From Nitrososphaera sp035547955 (GTDB taxonomy: Archaea; Thermoproteota; Nitrososphaeria; Nitrososphaerales; Nitrososphaeraceae), in NCBI GenBank assembly GCA_035547955.1, contig DASZTR010000027.1, forward strand, positions 1 through 10,440: a stretch of 10,440 bases of DNA, given 5' to 3'. Shown piece after piece: positions 1-5,951 of the stretch; position 1 is the first letter of the stretch, and each line of letters starts with the position of its first letter. A program made the position numbers and the translations under genes. The notes under the pieces were generated by a model. The model searched no databases, was not told the origin of the DNA, and saw only the letters and a list, made by a program, of their open reading frames with translations.

Positions 1-1
1 C

Positions 2-337
2 GACGCCTCTGAAGCGATAAAGACGCAGCTGGCCGGCGTCGCGGACAGGGTGATAATGCCGCTGCCGGAGAGGGCAAGGGAGTTCATAGGGCCGGCCGTG
101 CTTGCTCTGAAAGGAGGGCGCGGGGTGGTGCACTATTTTGCCCACATCAAGGCAGATGGCAACAAACAGAGGGCAAGGGAGGCAGGCGCAGAGGATGCCA
201 CAGAGGCGTTTGCGCCCTATGCGCACGAAATCTTGGAAACGACCGTGGTGCGGGAGGTAGGGCCGCGCGTCTACCAGATTGTCGCCGACGTGAAAATAAC
301 TAGGGAGGGGGAGGAGGAGGAGAAGAAGAGGGAGTAG
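2..337 (+). CDS. Trm5/Met-10+-like tRNA (guanine37-N1)-methyltransferase, C-terminal part (5' end outside window)
   Basis: The frame is open from the first bases of the window and reads DASEAIKTQLAGVADRVIMPLP before the first possible internal start at 50, so the gene begins upstream and only about 111 codons are visible. The segment ADRVIMPLPERAREFIGPA followed by VVHYFAHIKADG matches the end of the Rossmann methyltransferase domain of Trm5/Met-10+ proteins, where an (N/D)LP-type motif sits near the bound SAM and target base and is followed by an HYY-like strand. The end, REVGPRVYQIVADVKI, matches the final strand of the family. Archaeal Trm5 makes m1G37 next to the tRNA anticodon, which prevents frameshifting; some archaeal paralogues act in wyosine synthesis, so the exact product is not certain. 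The last dozen residues (EGEEEEKKRE) are an acidic-basic tail made by a GA-rich repeat and overlap the convergent gene by 38 bases. Confidence 0.8.
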   Translation, partial: DASEAIKTQLAGVADRVIMPLPERAREFIGPAVLALKGGRGVVHYFAHIKADGNKQRAREAGAEDATEAFAPYAHEILETTVVREVGPRVYQIVADVKITREGEEEEKKRE

Positions 338-551
338 CGGCCGCATCCTCCTTTGGCGCAGTAAGCATGGTGTATCCGATCCAGCCGAGCACCGTAAGAA
401 GTATTCCCACTGCACCGACCATCGTGAGTTTCATTATTATCACGCTGTACTGCGTATCAAACATGGCATATACATAGGCGAAAAATATTATCACTGCAGC
501 CGCTAAAAGGGCTGCACCTGCGCCCCTGTTGCCCTTTACCGCGCCGCCCAT
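300..551 (-). CDS. Small two-helix membrane protein with proline-rich tail
   Basis: I do not recognise the family. The 83-residue product starts at the ATG at 551; an upstream in-frame TTG at 578 would add nine residues (MRGSPSTAY), which look like read-through of the leader rather than protein. Two hydrophobic helices are clear: about residues 13-31 (AALLAAAVIIFFAYVYAMF) and about 41-63 (LTMVGAVGILLTVLGWIGYTM), joined by a short polar loop. The C-terminus is a low-complexity tail (KEDAAATPSSS then six prolines). The gene follows dodecin on the same strand by 47 bases and could be co-transcribed with it. Its 3' end overlaps the Trm5-like gene by 38 bases, tail on tail. The hydrophobic pattern makes real coding likely. 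No function can be assigned. Confidence 0.65.
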   Translation of the reverse strand: MGGAVKGNRGAGAALLAAAVIIFFAYVYAMFDTQYSVIIMKLTMVGAVGILLTVLGWIGYTMLTAPKEDAAATPSSSPPPPPP

Positions 552-598
552 ATATGCCGTTGATGGCGACCCGCGCAACTTATCAATCTTTAGGGTAG

Positions 599-811
599 CT
601 AGTCTTCTTCCTTGCGGCGGACCTTGAACGCGACCCGCACCACCGCCTGGTACTCTACTATCTTGTCGCTGTTGACAATGGCGTTCATTTTCACCACCTC
701 GGCGGTGCGTATGTCCTTGACCGTCTTGGCAGTCTCTGTCACGGCGTTCTGGACAGCATCGTCAAAGCTCTTGGTCGACTCGCCCAGAATATCGATGTAT
801 TTGAAAACCAT
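599..811 (-). CDS. Dodecin family protein lacking the flavin-stacking tryptophan
   Basis: The 70-residue protein has the size and order of dodecins: a first strand (VFKYIDILGES), one helix (SFDDAVQNAVTETAKTV), then strands AEVVKMNAIV and EYQAVVRVAFKV. Dodecins form hollow dodecamers that bind riboflavin or FMN and act as flavin stores or buffers in the cytoplasm. In the halobacterial protein, flavins stack between Trp36 of paired subunits and touch Gln55. Counting from the ATG here, Gln55 is present (EYQ, 53-55) but position 36 is threonine (DIRTAEV), so the usual flavin sandwich is missing. Either another ligand is bound or the fold serves a different role. The gene is upstream of the small membrane protein and has a TATA-like TTTAAA about 40 bases before the ATG, implying a short leader. 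The family call is firm; the ligand is unknown. Confidence 0.85.
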   Translation of the reverse strand: MVFKYIDILGESTKSFDDAVQNAVTETAKTVKDIRTAEVVKMNAIVNSDKIVEYQAVVRVAFKVRRKEED

Positions 812-846
812 GTTGCTATGTGCGCACGCAGATATCTCACTTTTGT

Positions 847-858
847 GCTTTTAAACTC
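847..858 (-). promoter_or_regulatory. Probable TATA box of the dodecin gene
   Basis: On the minus strand this reads GAGTTTAAAAGC, an A/T core typical of archaeal TATA elements. It is centred about 41 bases before the dodecin ATG (811). A start site some 25 bases downstream would give a leader of roughly 15 bases with no evident Shine-Dalgarno sequence. Spacing and composition are the only evidence. Confidence 0.4.
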
Positions 859-958
859 ACCGCTGCCAGCCGCGATTACAGAAAACTGCTTCTGTTTTTA
901 CCCAAAAAGTGGTACTCCGATAAGACTTACATAGAACCTTAGTCTATCGATCAATACT

Positions 959-2602
959 TTGGATTTTAAGAACAGGCTCATCCTGTTTTTCATCCTAATC
1001 GCGATTATACCGATCATCGCGCTTTCCGCCGTTTCGACAGTCACTATAATAAAGTTCAAGGACCAGATAGCCAACATCTATTCGGGCTACGTCACAAACG
1101 TGGAGTTGCTCTCGAAGAACAAGGGCGATCTGCTGGGGATTAGGTCTGACCTCATCCAGTTTGCCTACTCGCAAGACCTGGCGCAGAAAAAGGCCGGCAT
1201 ATCCCACATGATCCAGCTCAAAAACGGCATCGACTCGACGGCAGGGGACTACAAGACCGTCGAAAACCTACCGGGCAGCTTTTTGCCCGTGGCAGGGGTA
1301 GACCTTGGCAAGATATCTGCGGACGAGACCACGCTTGTAGAGACCATCGGCCAGCAATGGAAGGACTATGGCTCAAAGGTGGAGGATCTTGCGATACTCT
1401 CCACAGACCCGTCGTTCTCATCGCAGGCGCAGGCGGAGGCGCTGCAGCTCGTGGCGCAGACTGACAAACTCGCCTCGTCTTATGACGCGCTCTTGGCGGT
1501 CGACGCGCAGATAGGCGAGGCGTCACGGGCGCAGTCCCAACAGGTGATGCAGTTGGCATTCTTTTACGGCGGCCTTGCATCCGCAATCTCGGCCGCGTGC
1601 GCTACTGCGGCTGCAATCCTCATCTCAAAGAGGGTGGTGCTAGGCGACCTCGTCCGCATGACAAAACTAGAGCTTGTCGAGACTACCCTTCGCGACCTCA
1701 TTGGCGGAGGCTCTGACGCCCTGCTCCAGATGATAAAGAATCAGATGTCGCAGGGAGAGGAAGGCGGAGCGTCTCGCATTGCGGCTGCGGTGGCAGACGT
1801 GCCGTCTGTCGTGGTGCCGCCGTCTGCAAGCGAGGACGATAATGATGACATTGTCATAGGCAGGAAAAAGGCCAAGGTCTTTATCGAAGATGACGACCCG
1901 TCAGTGGCTGCCGGCAAGCCAAGGTGGGCATTTGCAGATGATGATGATGACGATGATGACATGACGACCCCCAAGCAGAAGGCCACTAATAATAGTAATA
2001 ATAATGCTGCTGATGCAGCAGCCACTGGCAAAACAAAGTCCCCAGACGGAAGCTCGCCTTTGATGAGAATCGGCGATTACAAGGGCAAGATGGTCCTGCT
2101 CAACGCTAGCAGGTTCGGTCAGGCCGCAAAGACGCTGCAGAGCCTGCTTGCAAGCCCGGATGTCATCGTCCTCACGAGGAGGGGGAGCAATGTTTACCGT
2201 GCTGCAACAACGGCTTCTGCAGCTGCGGCAGCACAGGGCAAGCCCAGGTTATTGTACGTACTGCAGTCAGCATCACTACCAGCTGGCAGCGAGGGCAAGA
2301 GAAATAATAATAACAACGGCTCTGAACGCGTAATCCCGTCGGACAGCGAGGACAGGATGGCCCAGGAGATAGAGTCGATAATCAGGGAAAACCCCGGCTC
2401 GACTATACTCATCGACAGCGCGACAGAGATCATATACACGCTAGGCTTTGAGAAGGCGTTTTCCCTCCTGCGCCGCGTGTCCGAGTCCGTCTCGTCTTAT
2501 GACGACAAGGGCGTTGGCGCGGTCGTGCTTGTAAACGCCAAGGCCCATGAGCCAAGGATAATGGAAGCAATAAGCAACATCGCAAACGACTTTATCGACT
2601 AG
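959..2602 (+). CDS. Two-helix membrane sensor-like protein with C-terminal DUF835-like domain
   Basis: The 547-residue product uses a TTG start (959); an in-frame stop lies at 932-934 and no ATG or GTG occurs between, so this is the best start. Residues 7-31 (ILFFILIAIIPIIALSAV) form a first helix, 32-198 an extracytoplasmic, largely helical domain, and 199-223 a second helix, the topology of receptor-type sensors. Residues 224-265 are helical and charged, like a signalling linker. Residues 266-370 are low-complexity and acidic, with eight consecutive aspartates (327-334) and asparagine runs. Residues 371-547 resemble DUF835, a RecA/KaiC-like fold without kinase motifs: VIVLTRRGSNVYRA, then STILIDSATEIIYTLGFEKAFSLL and GAVVLVNAKAHEP. 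I see no histidine kinase, HAMP or methyl-accepting signature. It may relay an external signal by protein contact; that is inference. Repeats inside the linker (GAT and AAT triplets) make length variation likely. Confidence 0.75.
   Translation: MDFKNRLILFFILIAIIPIIALSAVSTVTIIKFKDQIANIYSGYVTNVELLSKNKGDLLGIRSDLIQFAYSQDLAQKKAGISHMIQLKNGIDSTAGDYKTVENLPGSFLPVAGVDLGKISADETTLVETIGQQWKDYGSKVEDLAILSTDPSFSSQAQAEALQLVAQTDKLASSYDALLAVDAQIGEASRAQSQQVMQLAFFYGGLASAISAACATAAAILISKRVVLGDLVRMTKLELVETTLRDLIGGGSDALLQMIKNQMSQGEEGGASRIAAAVADVPSVVVPPSASEDDNDDIVIGRKKAKVFIEDDDPSVAAGKPRWAFADDDDDDDDMTTPKQKATNNSNNNAADAAATGKTKSPDGSSPLMRIGDYKGKMVLLNASRFGQAAKTLQSLLASPDVIVLTRRGSNVYRAATTASAAAAAQGKPRLLYVLQSASLPAGSEGKRNNNNNGSERVIPSDSEDRMAQEIESIIRENPGSTILIDSATEIIYTLGFEKAFSLLRRVSESVSSYDDKGVGAVVLVNAKAHEPRIMEAISNIANDFID
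1931..2012 (+). repeat. Triplet repeats (GAT/GAC and AAT) in the sensor linker
   Basis: GAT/GAC triplets at about 1937-1960 encode eight aspartates; AAT/AGT/AAC triplets at about 1986-2004 encode an asparagine-serine run. A further asparagine run (AAT/AAC) lies near 2302-2317. The repeats stay in frame and are expected to vary in copy number between strains without breaking the gene. Confidence 0.7.
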
Positions 2603-2790
2603 CTAAATAAAGAAGGACGAATTACGCAGGATGGCATTAACGGCTGGTGACTCCTCTGTTTCCTTGCTTGTTATGATAGGTTGATGGAGCATCTGTACAC
2701 TTGAAGTAGCTCCATGCTGTAATGGTGTTCCTCTGATAGTACCAAATCGTAACATGGCTGAACTGGCCCTCCCTCACTTACTTACTCACT
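2603..2790. other. Non-coding stretch after the sensor gene
   Basis: No credible gene is visible. The only structure found is a 7-base inverted repeat, ATGGAGC at 2684-2690 and GCTCCAT at 2709-2715, with an 18-base spacer. No strong T-tract follows the sensor stop codon, so the terminator of that gene is not identified. No tRNA T-loop consensus was seen. Confidence 0.4.
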
Positions 2791-3009
2791 CTATTTTGGA
2801 TAAAACCGACATTCTCTAAAGTTCGGATAGTTTGAAAAATCCACATGCACGAGATTCCAAAGAACTAGCACCTTGACAGCATCAATCGTCCTGTCATGAT
2901 CAAATCCTGTTTCCATTATCAGATACCTTCCCGCTATTCCCGAATAATTTTTGATGATGGTAAAAGCTATCGCCGAGTCCTCGGGCAGAGCATGGATATC
3001 CTCTGGCAC
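2791..3009 (-). CDS. Uncertain small ORF downstream of the split membrane gene
   Basis: I do not recognise this. A GTG start at 3009 gives 72 residues with a protein-like mix: EDSAIAFTIIKNYSGIAGRYLI, then DHDRTIDAVKVLVLWNLVHVDF and a Cys-containing end. The same frame stays open upstream to a stop at 3247, and the extra part just before 3009 also looks protein-like: CARKCIILLEDDGG, followed by a run of seven lysines and four asparagines made by AAG and AAT triplets. No ATG, GTG or TTG occurs in that extension, so it is either untranslated or the remnant of a longer gene that has lost its start. It lies behind the membrane protein on the same strand, in an AT-rich island. Coding status is open. 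Confidence 0.35.
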   Translation of the reverse strand: MPEDIHALPEDSAIAFTIIKNYSGIAGRYLIMETGFDHDRTIDAVKVLVLWNLVHVDFSNYPNFRECRFYPK

Positions 3010-3036
3010 AGGTATATTGAGATAATTGTTTGTTGT

Positions 3037-3069
3037 ATTATTATTATTCTTCTTCTTCTTCTTTTTCTT
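3037..3069. repeat. ATT and CTT triplet repeat
   Basis: Four ATT triplets (3037-3048) run into a CTT-rich tract (3049-3069). Read on the minus strand in the frame of the downstream ORF, these are AAG and AAT codons, giving lysines followed by asparagines. The same kind of triplet run is found inside certain genes of this window, which hints that this stretch is or was coding. Confidence 0.65.
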
Positions 3070-3122
3070 CGTTCCTCCATCATCTTCTAGTAGAATAATG
3101 CACTTGCGAGCGCATTTTACAT

Positions 3123-3488
3123 TTATGCCAAAATTCTTTTGGAGTATCGTTTGCGCAAGAAAATGAACATGATCCCGTTCACTCCAAGCATTGTTGATAT
3201 CGCTGTATACCAGAATCTGAGGTCTGTCGGTGGCCTTTGCTTTGGTTCATCTTCTCCAGCGTTGGCAGTAACTACAACATAAGACCAGATTCCACCTAAT
3301 GTGATAAAAATTAAAACTCCATAGCCGAGACCTTTCACAAATGATGCTTCACTCTTCTTGATTGGCCAAACTCCTGCCAGAATTGGAAGTACGAGAATAA
3401 AGCCGGTGGGTATAAACAGTGAAGCCAAAATCATTGCCTTTCCGGGGTTACTGCAATCGAGGCATTCGCCAATCGCAATAATTATCAA
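3123..3488 (-). CDS. Multi-helix membrane protein, downstream frame of a split gene
   Basis: I do not recognise the family. The 121-residue frame carries three strong hydrophobic segments, about residues 18-40 (AMILASLFIPTGFILVLPIL), 53-75 (LGYGVLIFITLGGIWSYVVV) and 93-110, plus a short hydrophobic start (IIIAIGE) that looks like the end of another helix. It ends in a basic tail (RKRYSKR), probably cytoplasmic. The only start is a TTG at 3488, which sits inside a TTGA overlap with the stop of the upstream ORF (3485-3586). That ORF supplies a well-formed ATG start and the first helix. The two pieces are either one gene broken by a frameshift or two translationally coupled products; the truncated helix at the junction favours the frameshift. 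A Cys pair (CLDC) follows the first helix. Confidence 0.55.
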   Translation of the reverse strand: MIIIAIGECLDCSNPGKAMILASLFIPTGFILVLPILAGVWPIKKSEASFVKGLGYGVLIFITLGGIWSYVVVTANAGEDEPKQRPPTDLRFWYTAISTMLGVNGIMFIFLRKRYSKRILA

Positions 3489-3586
3489 ATATCCAACATT
3501 ACTCCGCTGATGGCAAGGAAATACAAACCAACTATTGTGCCGTAGAGTCGGGGTCTGTGCCAGATGTTACTACTGCTGGCGTTCAT
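3485..3586 (-). CDS. Upstream frame of the split membrane gene (33 residues)
   Basis: A minus-strand ATG at 3586 opens a short frame reading MNASSSNIWHRPRLYG followed by a membrane helix (TIVGLYFLAISGVMLDI), ending at TGA 3485-3487. A polar N-terminus followed at once by a helix is how a small membrane protein would begin. The downstream frame resumes in the same hydrophobic stretch within four bases. Joining the frames by a one-base change gives a protein of about 154 residues with four or five helices. As a stand-alone product it would be a one-helix peptide. Whether the break is a real mutation, a sequencing error or programmed frameshifting cannot be told from this copy. Confidence 0.5.
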   Translation of the reverse strand: MNASSSNIWHRPRLYGTIVGLYFLAISGVMLDI

Positions 3587-3647
3587 ATAGTTGGTGCTTG
3601 CCACCTATCTATGTTCTACCTGCATCCATGATTAATCAAAGTGGAGG

Positions 3648-3667
3648 AGGTGATTCTATCATCACCT
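3648..3667. repeat. Perfect 7-base inverted repeat upstream of the split membrane gene
   Basis: AGGTGAT and ATCACCT are separated by six bases. It lies about 60 bases before the ATG of the minus-strand membrane gene (3586), where a regulator site is plausible. It could equally be a short hairpin or chance. Confidence 0.35.
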
Positions 3668-3874
3668 TTCAGGTATTGTAGTGGGGTGGTGCTTCTTTCC
3701 CTTGTGCGTCATTTTTCTTGGAGCTAAAGTCTGTTACCAGCTACCGAGCTTTACGCTTTACGATACCCTGTCAGGTTTTTGTGCTCAACATGGGAGGAGG
3801 GAAGGGGGTGAGGAGAGATGATACTATTTTTTTTCGACTAGCTAAAAGCAGCACCCTACTACTACCTTCCTTTT

Positions 3875-3903
3875 CGGGAGTGGAGCTGTCCCCGCTTTTT
3901 TTT
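3875..3903 (+). terminator. Possible plus-strand terminator (hairpin plus T8)
   Basis: CGGGA and TCCCCG form an imperfect stem around a GTGGAGCTG loop and are followed by a run of eight T. Archaeal termination mainly needs the T-run. No plus-strand gene precedes it within a kilobase, so what it would terminate is unknown. Confidence 0.25.
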
Positions 3904-4019
3904 CAAGTATACCCCATCCAAGGATGGACGAGGATAGAATTTTACAGTACCTACTTGGTATTTTTTGTTTGAAACGCACGTAAAATATTCTATAACGGCT
4001 TTTTTCTTTGTTATCGGCT

Positions 4020-4030
4020 ACAAAAAAACT
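4020..4030 (-). terminator. T-tract terminator of rimI
   Basis: Seven A on the plus strand (4022-4028) give a T7 run on the minus strand only a few bases past the rimI stop codon. An intrinsic archaeal terminator typically looks like this. Confidence 0.5.
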
Positions 4031-4034
4031 ATAG

Positions 4035-4535
4035 CTAGATGAGCTCTAGCGCCATGAGGTATGCGTCTTCTCCGTCGCGGTAGTACGAGCGCAGCCTCGA
4101 CTTGGTCTCGAAATGCAGCTTTTCGTACATCTTGACTGCGCTAGTGTTGCTGACCCTGACTTCTAGGTAAATCTCATCAGCCTTTCTCTGGAGGACGCCG
4201 TTTGTGCCCTCTAACATCAGCGCCTTGCCCACGCCCTTGCCCCTGTGCTCTTCAAGCACGGCCACAGAGACGACGTGGCCTTTTTTCACAAAGCCCAGCT
4301 TGCGGAAATTGGAAAAGCCAAACTCGATCTTGCACATGATGTAGCCTATCACCTTGCCGTTGGTCTCGGCCACGATAAACGCCTCTGGAAGTTCCCTCAA
4401 TATCGACTCGAAGAAATAATCCGAGTAGTGCTCCGGCAGGGCGGCCATATTGATGTCTATCACCGCTTGGAGGTCGCTGTCCTCGCAGCGACGTATGACA
4501 TACTCGTCGCCTACCTTCCGCAGGGCGGTCTGCAA
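4035..4535 (-). CDS. rimI: RimI/Ard1-type protein N-terminal acetyltransferase (GNAT family)
   Basis: The 166-residue protein is a GNAT-fold acetyltransferase that would move acetyl from acetyl-CoA to the alpha-amino group of protein N-termini in the cytoplasm. It is the archaeal counterpart of bacterial RimI and eukaryotic NatA/Ard1. Visible hallmarks in order: IRRCEDSDLQAVIDIN (14-29), FIVAETNGKVIGYIMCKIE (53-71), an inserted basic loop typical of archaeal Ard1 proteins (FRKLGFVKKGHV, 77-88), VAVLEEHRGKGVGKAL with the acetyl-CoA-binding RGKGVG (98-103), and LEVRVSNTSAVKMYEKLHFE (124-143). The start is TTG at 4535; an in-frame TAG lies three codons upstream and the next Met falls inside the domain. 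A TATA-like box 30-36 bases upstream implies a leaderless mRNA. Target proteins cannot be read from sequence. Confidence 0.85.
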   Translation of the reverse strand: MQTALRKVGDEYVIRRCEDSDLQAVIDINMAALPEHYSDYFFESILRELPEAFIVAETNGKVIGYIMCKIEFGFSNFRKLGFVKKGHVVSVAVLEEHRGKGVGKALMLEGTNGVLQRKADEIYLEVRVSNTSAVKMYEKLHFETKSRLRSYYRDGEDAYLMALELI

Positions 4536-4564
4536 ATCTCTCTAGATAAACTCTGAACAGACAC

Positions 4565-4571
4565 TATTTAA
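4565..4571 (-). promoter_or_regulatory. Probable TATA box of rimI
   Basis: The minus strand reads TTAAATA, preceded by AAGG. It lies 30-36 bases before the TTG start, so transcription would begin at or just before the start codon. Confidence 0.45.
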
Positions 4572-4637
4572 CCTTAAGTCCATAAACAAACTTTATCCTG
4601 CAACTAGGTTTCGTCTTATTCTTATGAGTACATGCAG

Positions 4638-4698
4638 GCATATGCACATGTGTATGTGTATGTATGTGTGTGTGCGCGCACACGCGCGTATATATGTG
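4638..4698. repeat. 61-base strictly alternating purine-pyrimidine tract (Z-DNA candidate)
   Basis: Every step from 4638 to 4698 alternates purine and pyrimidine without exception. It is mostly TG/CA and TA steps with a GC-rich centre (about 4673-4688: TGCGCGCACACGCGCG). Such tracts are the classic left-handed (Z) DNA formers under negative supercoiling, with the central CG/CA part the most favourable. It lies between the divergent promoters of rimI and the site-2 protease gene. Confidence 0.85.
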
Positions 4699-4754
4699 AA
4701 AGTGAATGCGCGGAGGAGACACGACTCTATTATGTAGAGTCACCCAGAATAATG

Positions 4755-4761
4755 TTTTAAT
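4755..4761 (+). promoter_or_regulatory. Probable TATA box of the site-2 protease gene
   Basis: TTTTAAT is centred about 30 bases before the GTG start at 4788, the spacing expected for a leaderless or nearly leaderless archaeal transcript. Confidence 0.45.
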
Positions 4762-4787
4762 GCCAAAATTGCCAATAGGTTGCTGAA

Positions 4788-5951
4788 GTGGCAAGCTTTG
4801 TCGCAGGAGACTATTCACGGGCGGTTCCGGTAGTCTCCTCCTTCTACCGCATAATAGACATGCAAAGGCACCCGACGGAGGACGCCGTCCGGTTCTTGAT
4901 TGCAGAATCGGACATTTACTCCTCGTTCCCCAAGCTCATCAGGGAGCTTGCCAAGGTAGACATGATAGCCACTGCCAAGCGCGCCAAGTACGCGTCAAGG
5001 CTGATGCCCTCGCTCTCGTCGACAAACCTGACCGTCGATGGCGGCATAGTGGTTACCGTATCTAAAATACAAAAGCAGAGGCAGAAGCGCCGCAGCAAAT
5101 ACCTGCTTTCGCTGCCCGCTGTACTGTTCATAGCTACCCTCACGGTCGTCTTTATCGACGGCCTGTACCGCTCCCAGTCGGATTTTGCCAACGTATTCAT
5201 CCGCAACCCCGTGCTCCTTGCAGCGGTCTACACGATGTCCCTCGTGGGGATACTGGGCGTGCACGAAATGGGTCACATGATAGCTGCCAAGCACCACGGC
5301 ATCCGGGCGTCGTGGCCATATTTCATACCGGGCATACCGGGACTCTTTGTGCCGACCTTTGGTGCGATGATCCAGATACGCAGCAACATGACCAACAGGA
5401 ACGTCCTGTTTGACGTGGGGATTGCCGGGCCCATAGCCGGCCTCCTGGTGACGATGGTCGTGTCCGTGTACGGCTCTTCGATATCGGTGCTGGTGCCGGC
5501 CGACAGGGCACAGGAGGTATCGGGGCTGATGTCGATAAATAGCAGCATCCTGATGCAGGCTACGCTGAATTTGACGGGCCATGGCGCCGTGGCCGGCAAC
5601 GCGATACTGATAATGTCGCCCGTGCTCTTTGCAGCATGGGTAGGATTCCTCATCACGTTTCTCAATCTCCTGCCCGCGTGGCAGTTGGACGGGGGACACC
5701 TTGCCAGGTCTGCACTCGGCGTCAGGTGGCACCGAGTCCTGACCTACTCCAGCATCGGCGTACTGGTGGGCCTTAACTATTACATCATGGCCGCGTTCGT
5801 GCTGCTCTTTAGCTCGCGGGCTCCAGAAAGCACGCCCCTTGATGACGTGTCCCCGCTGTCGAAAAAGCGCAGGGGGCTCTTTTGGGTCGCGATAGCGCTT
5901 GCTGTCCTGTGCGCCCCGCTGCCCGCCCAAGTGTTCAATCTCTTGACCTGA
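4788..5951 (+). CDS. Site-2 protease family membrane metalloprotease (peptidase M50)
   Basis: The 387-residue protein is an integral membrane zinc protease that cuts substrates within or next to the bilayer. The zinc motif HEMGH is at 159-163 (His159, Glu160, His163) in a membrane segment, and the third ligand is Asp301 in LLPAWQLDGGH (295-304), a variant of NPxPxLDGG. Before the core is a soluble region of about 100 residues (PTEDAVRFLIAESDIYSSFPKL onward), as in cyanobacterial and EGY-type site-2 proteases. Further helices are at about 106-127, 141-158, 208-230, 270-296, 319-341 and 363-380. IPGIPGLFVPTFGAMIQIRS (179-198) is the substrate-facing loop seen in this subgroup. The GTG at 4788 is the only start after an in-frame TAG. 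Its 3' end overlaps the convergent LarA-like gene by 17 bases. The substrate, perhaps a membrane-tethered regulator, is not evident nearby. Confidence 0.88.
   Translation: MASFVAGDYSRAVPVVSSFYRIIDMQRHPTEDAVRFLIAESDIYSSFPKLIRELAKVDMIATAKRAKYASRLMPSLSSTNLTVDGGIVVTVSKIQKQRQKRRSKYLLSLPAVLFIATLTVVFIDGLYRSQSDFANVFIRNPVLLAAVYTMSLVGILGVHEMGHMIAAKHHGIRASWPYFIPGIPGLFVPTFGAMIQIRSNMTNRNVLFDVGIAGPIAGLLVTMVVSVYGSSISVLVPADRAQEVSGLMSINSSILMQATLNLTGHGAVAGNAILIMSPVLFAAWVGFLITFLNLLPAWQLDGGHLARSALGVRWHRVLTYSSIGVLVGLNYYIMAAFVLLFSSRAPESTPLDDVSPLSKKRRGLFWVAIALAVLCAPLPAQVFNLLT

Larger units (their letters stand above)
3587..4034. other. AT-rich intergenic stretch with inverted repeat and T-tracts
   Basis: No recognisable gene. 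An 84-codon plus-strand frame starting with TTG at 3718 has a composition unlike protein and no family resemblance. The region holds a 7-base inverted repeat (3648-3667) and plus-strand T-runs at 3827-3834, 3896-3903, 3961-3966 and 4000-4005. The run at 3896 follows an imperfect GC-rich hairpin (about 3875-3894). The T-runs would terminate plus-strand transcription, yet no plus-strand gene ends nearby. Confidence 0.45.

Noticed and set aside
2603..2790. Possible tRNA or structured RNA after the sensor gene
   Set aside because: No T-loop consensus or cloverleaf arms; only one weak 7-base dyad with a long spacer.
3718..3972. 84-codon plus-strand frame
   Set aside because: Starts with TTG, shows no domain or protein-like pattern, crosses two T-tracts, and lies in an AT-rich spacer.
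4564..4818. Minus-strand frame across the alternating tract (His-Thr repeats)
   Set aside because: Its repeats simply translate the TG/CA tract; it covers both the rimI and protease promoters and has no family resemblance.
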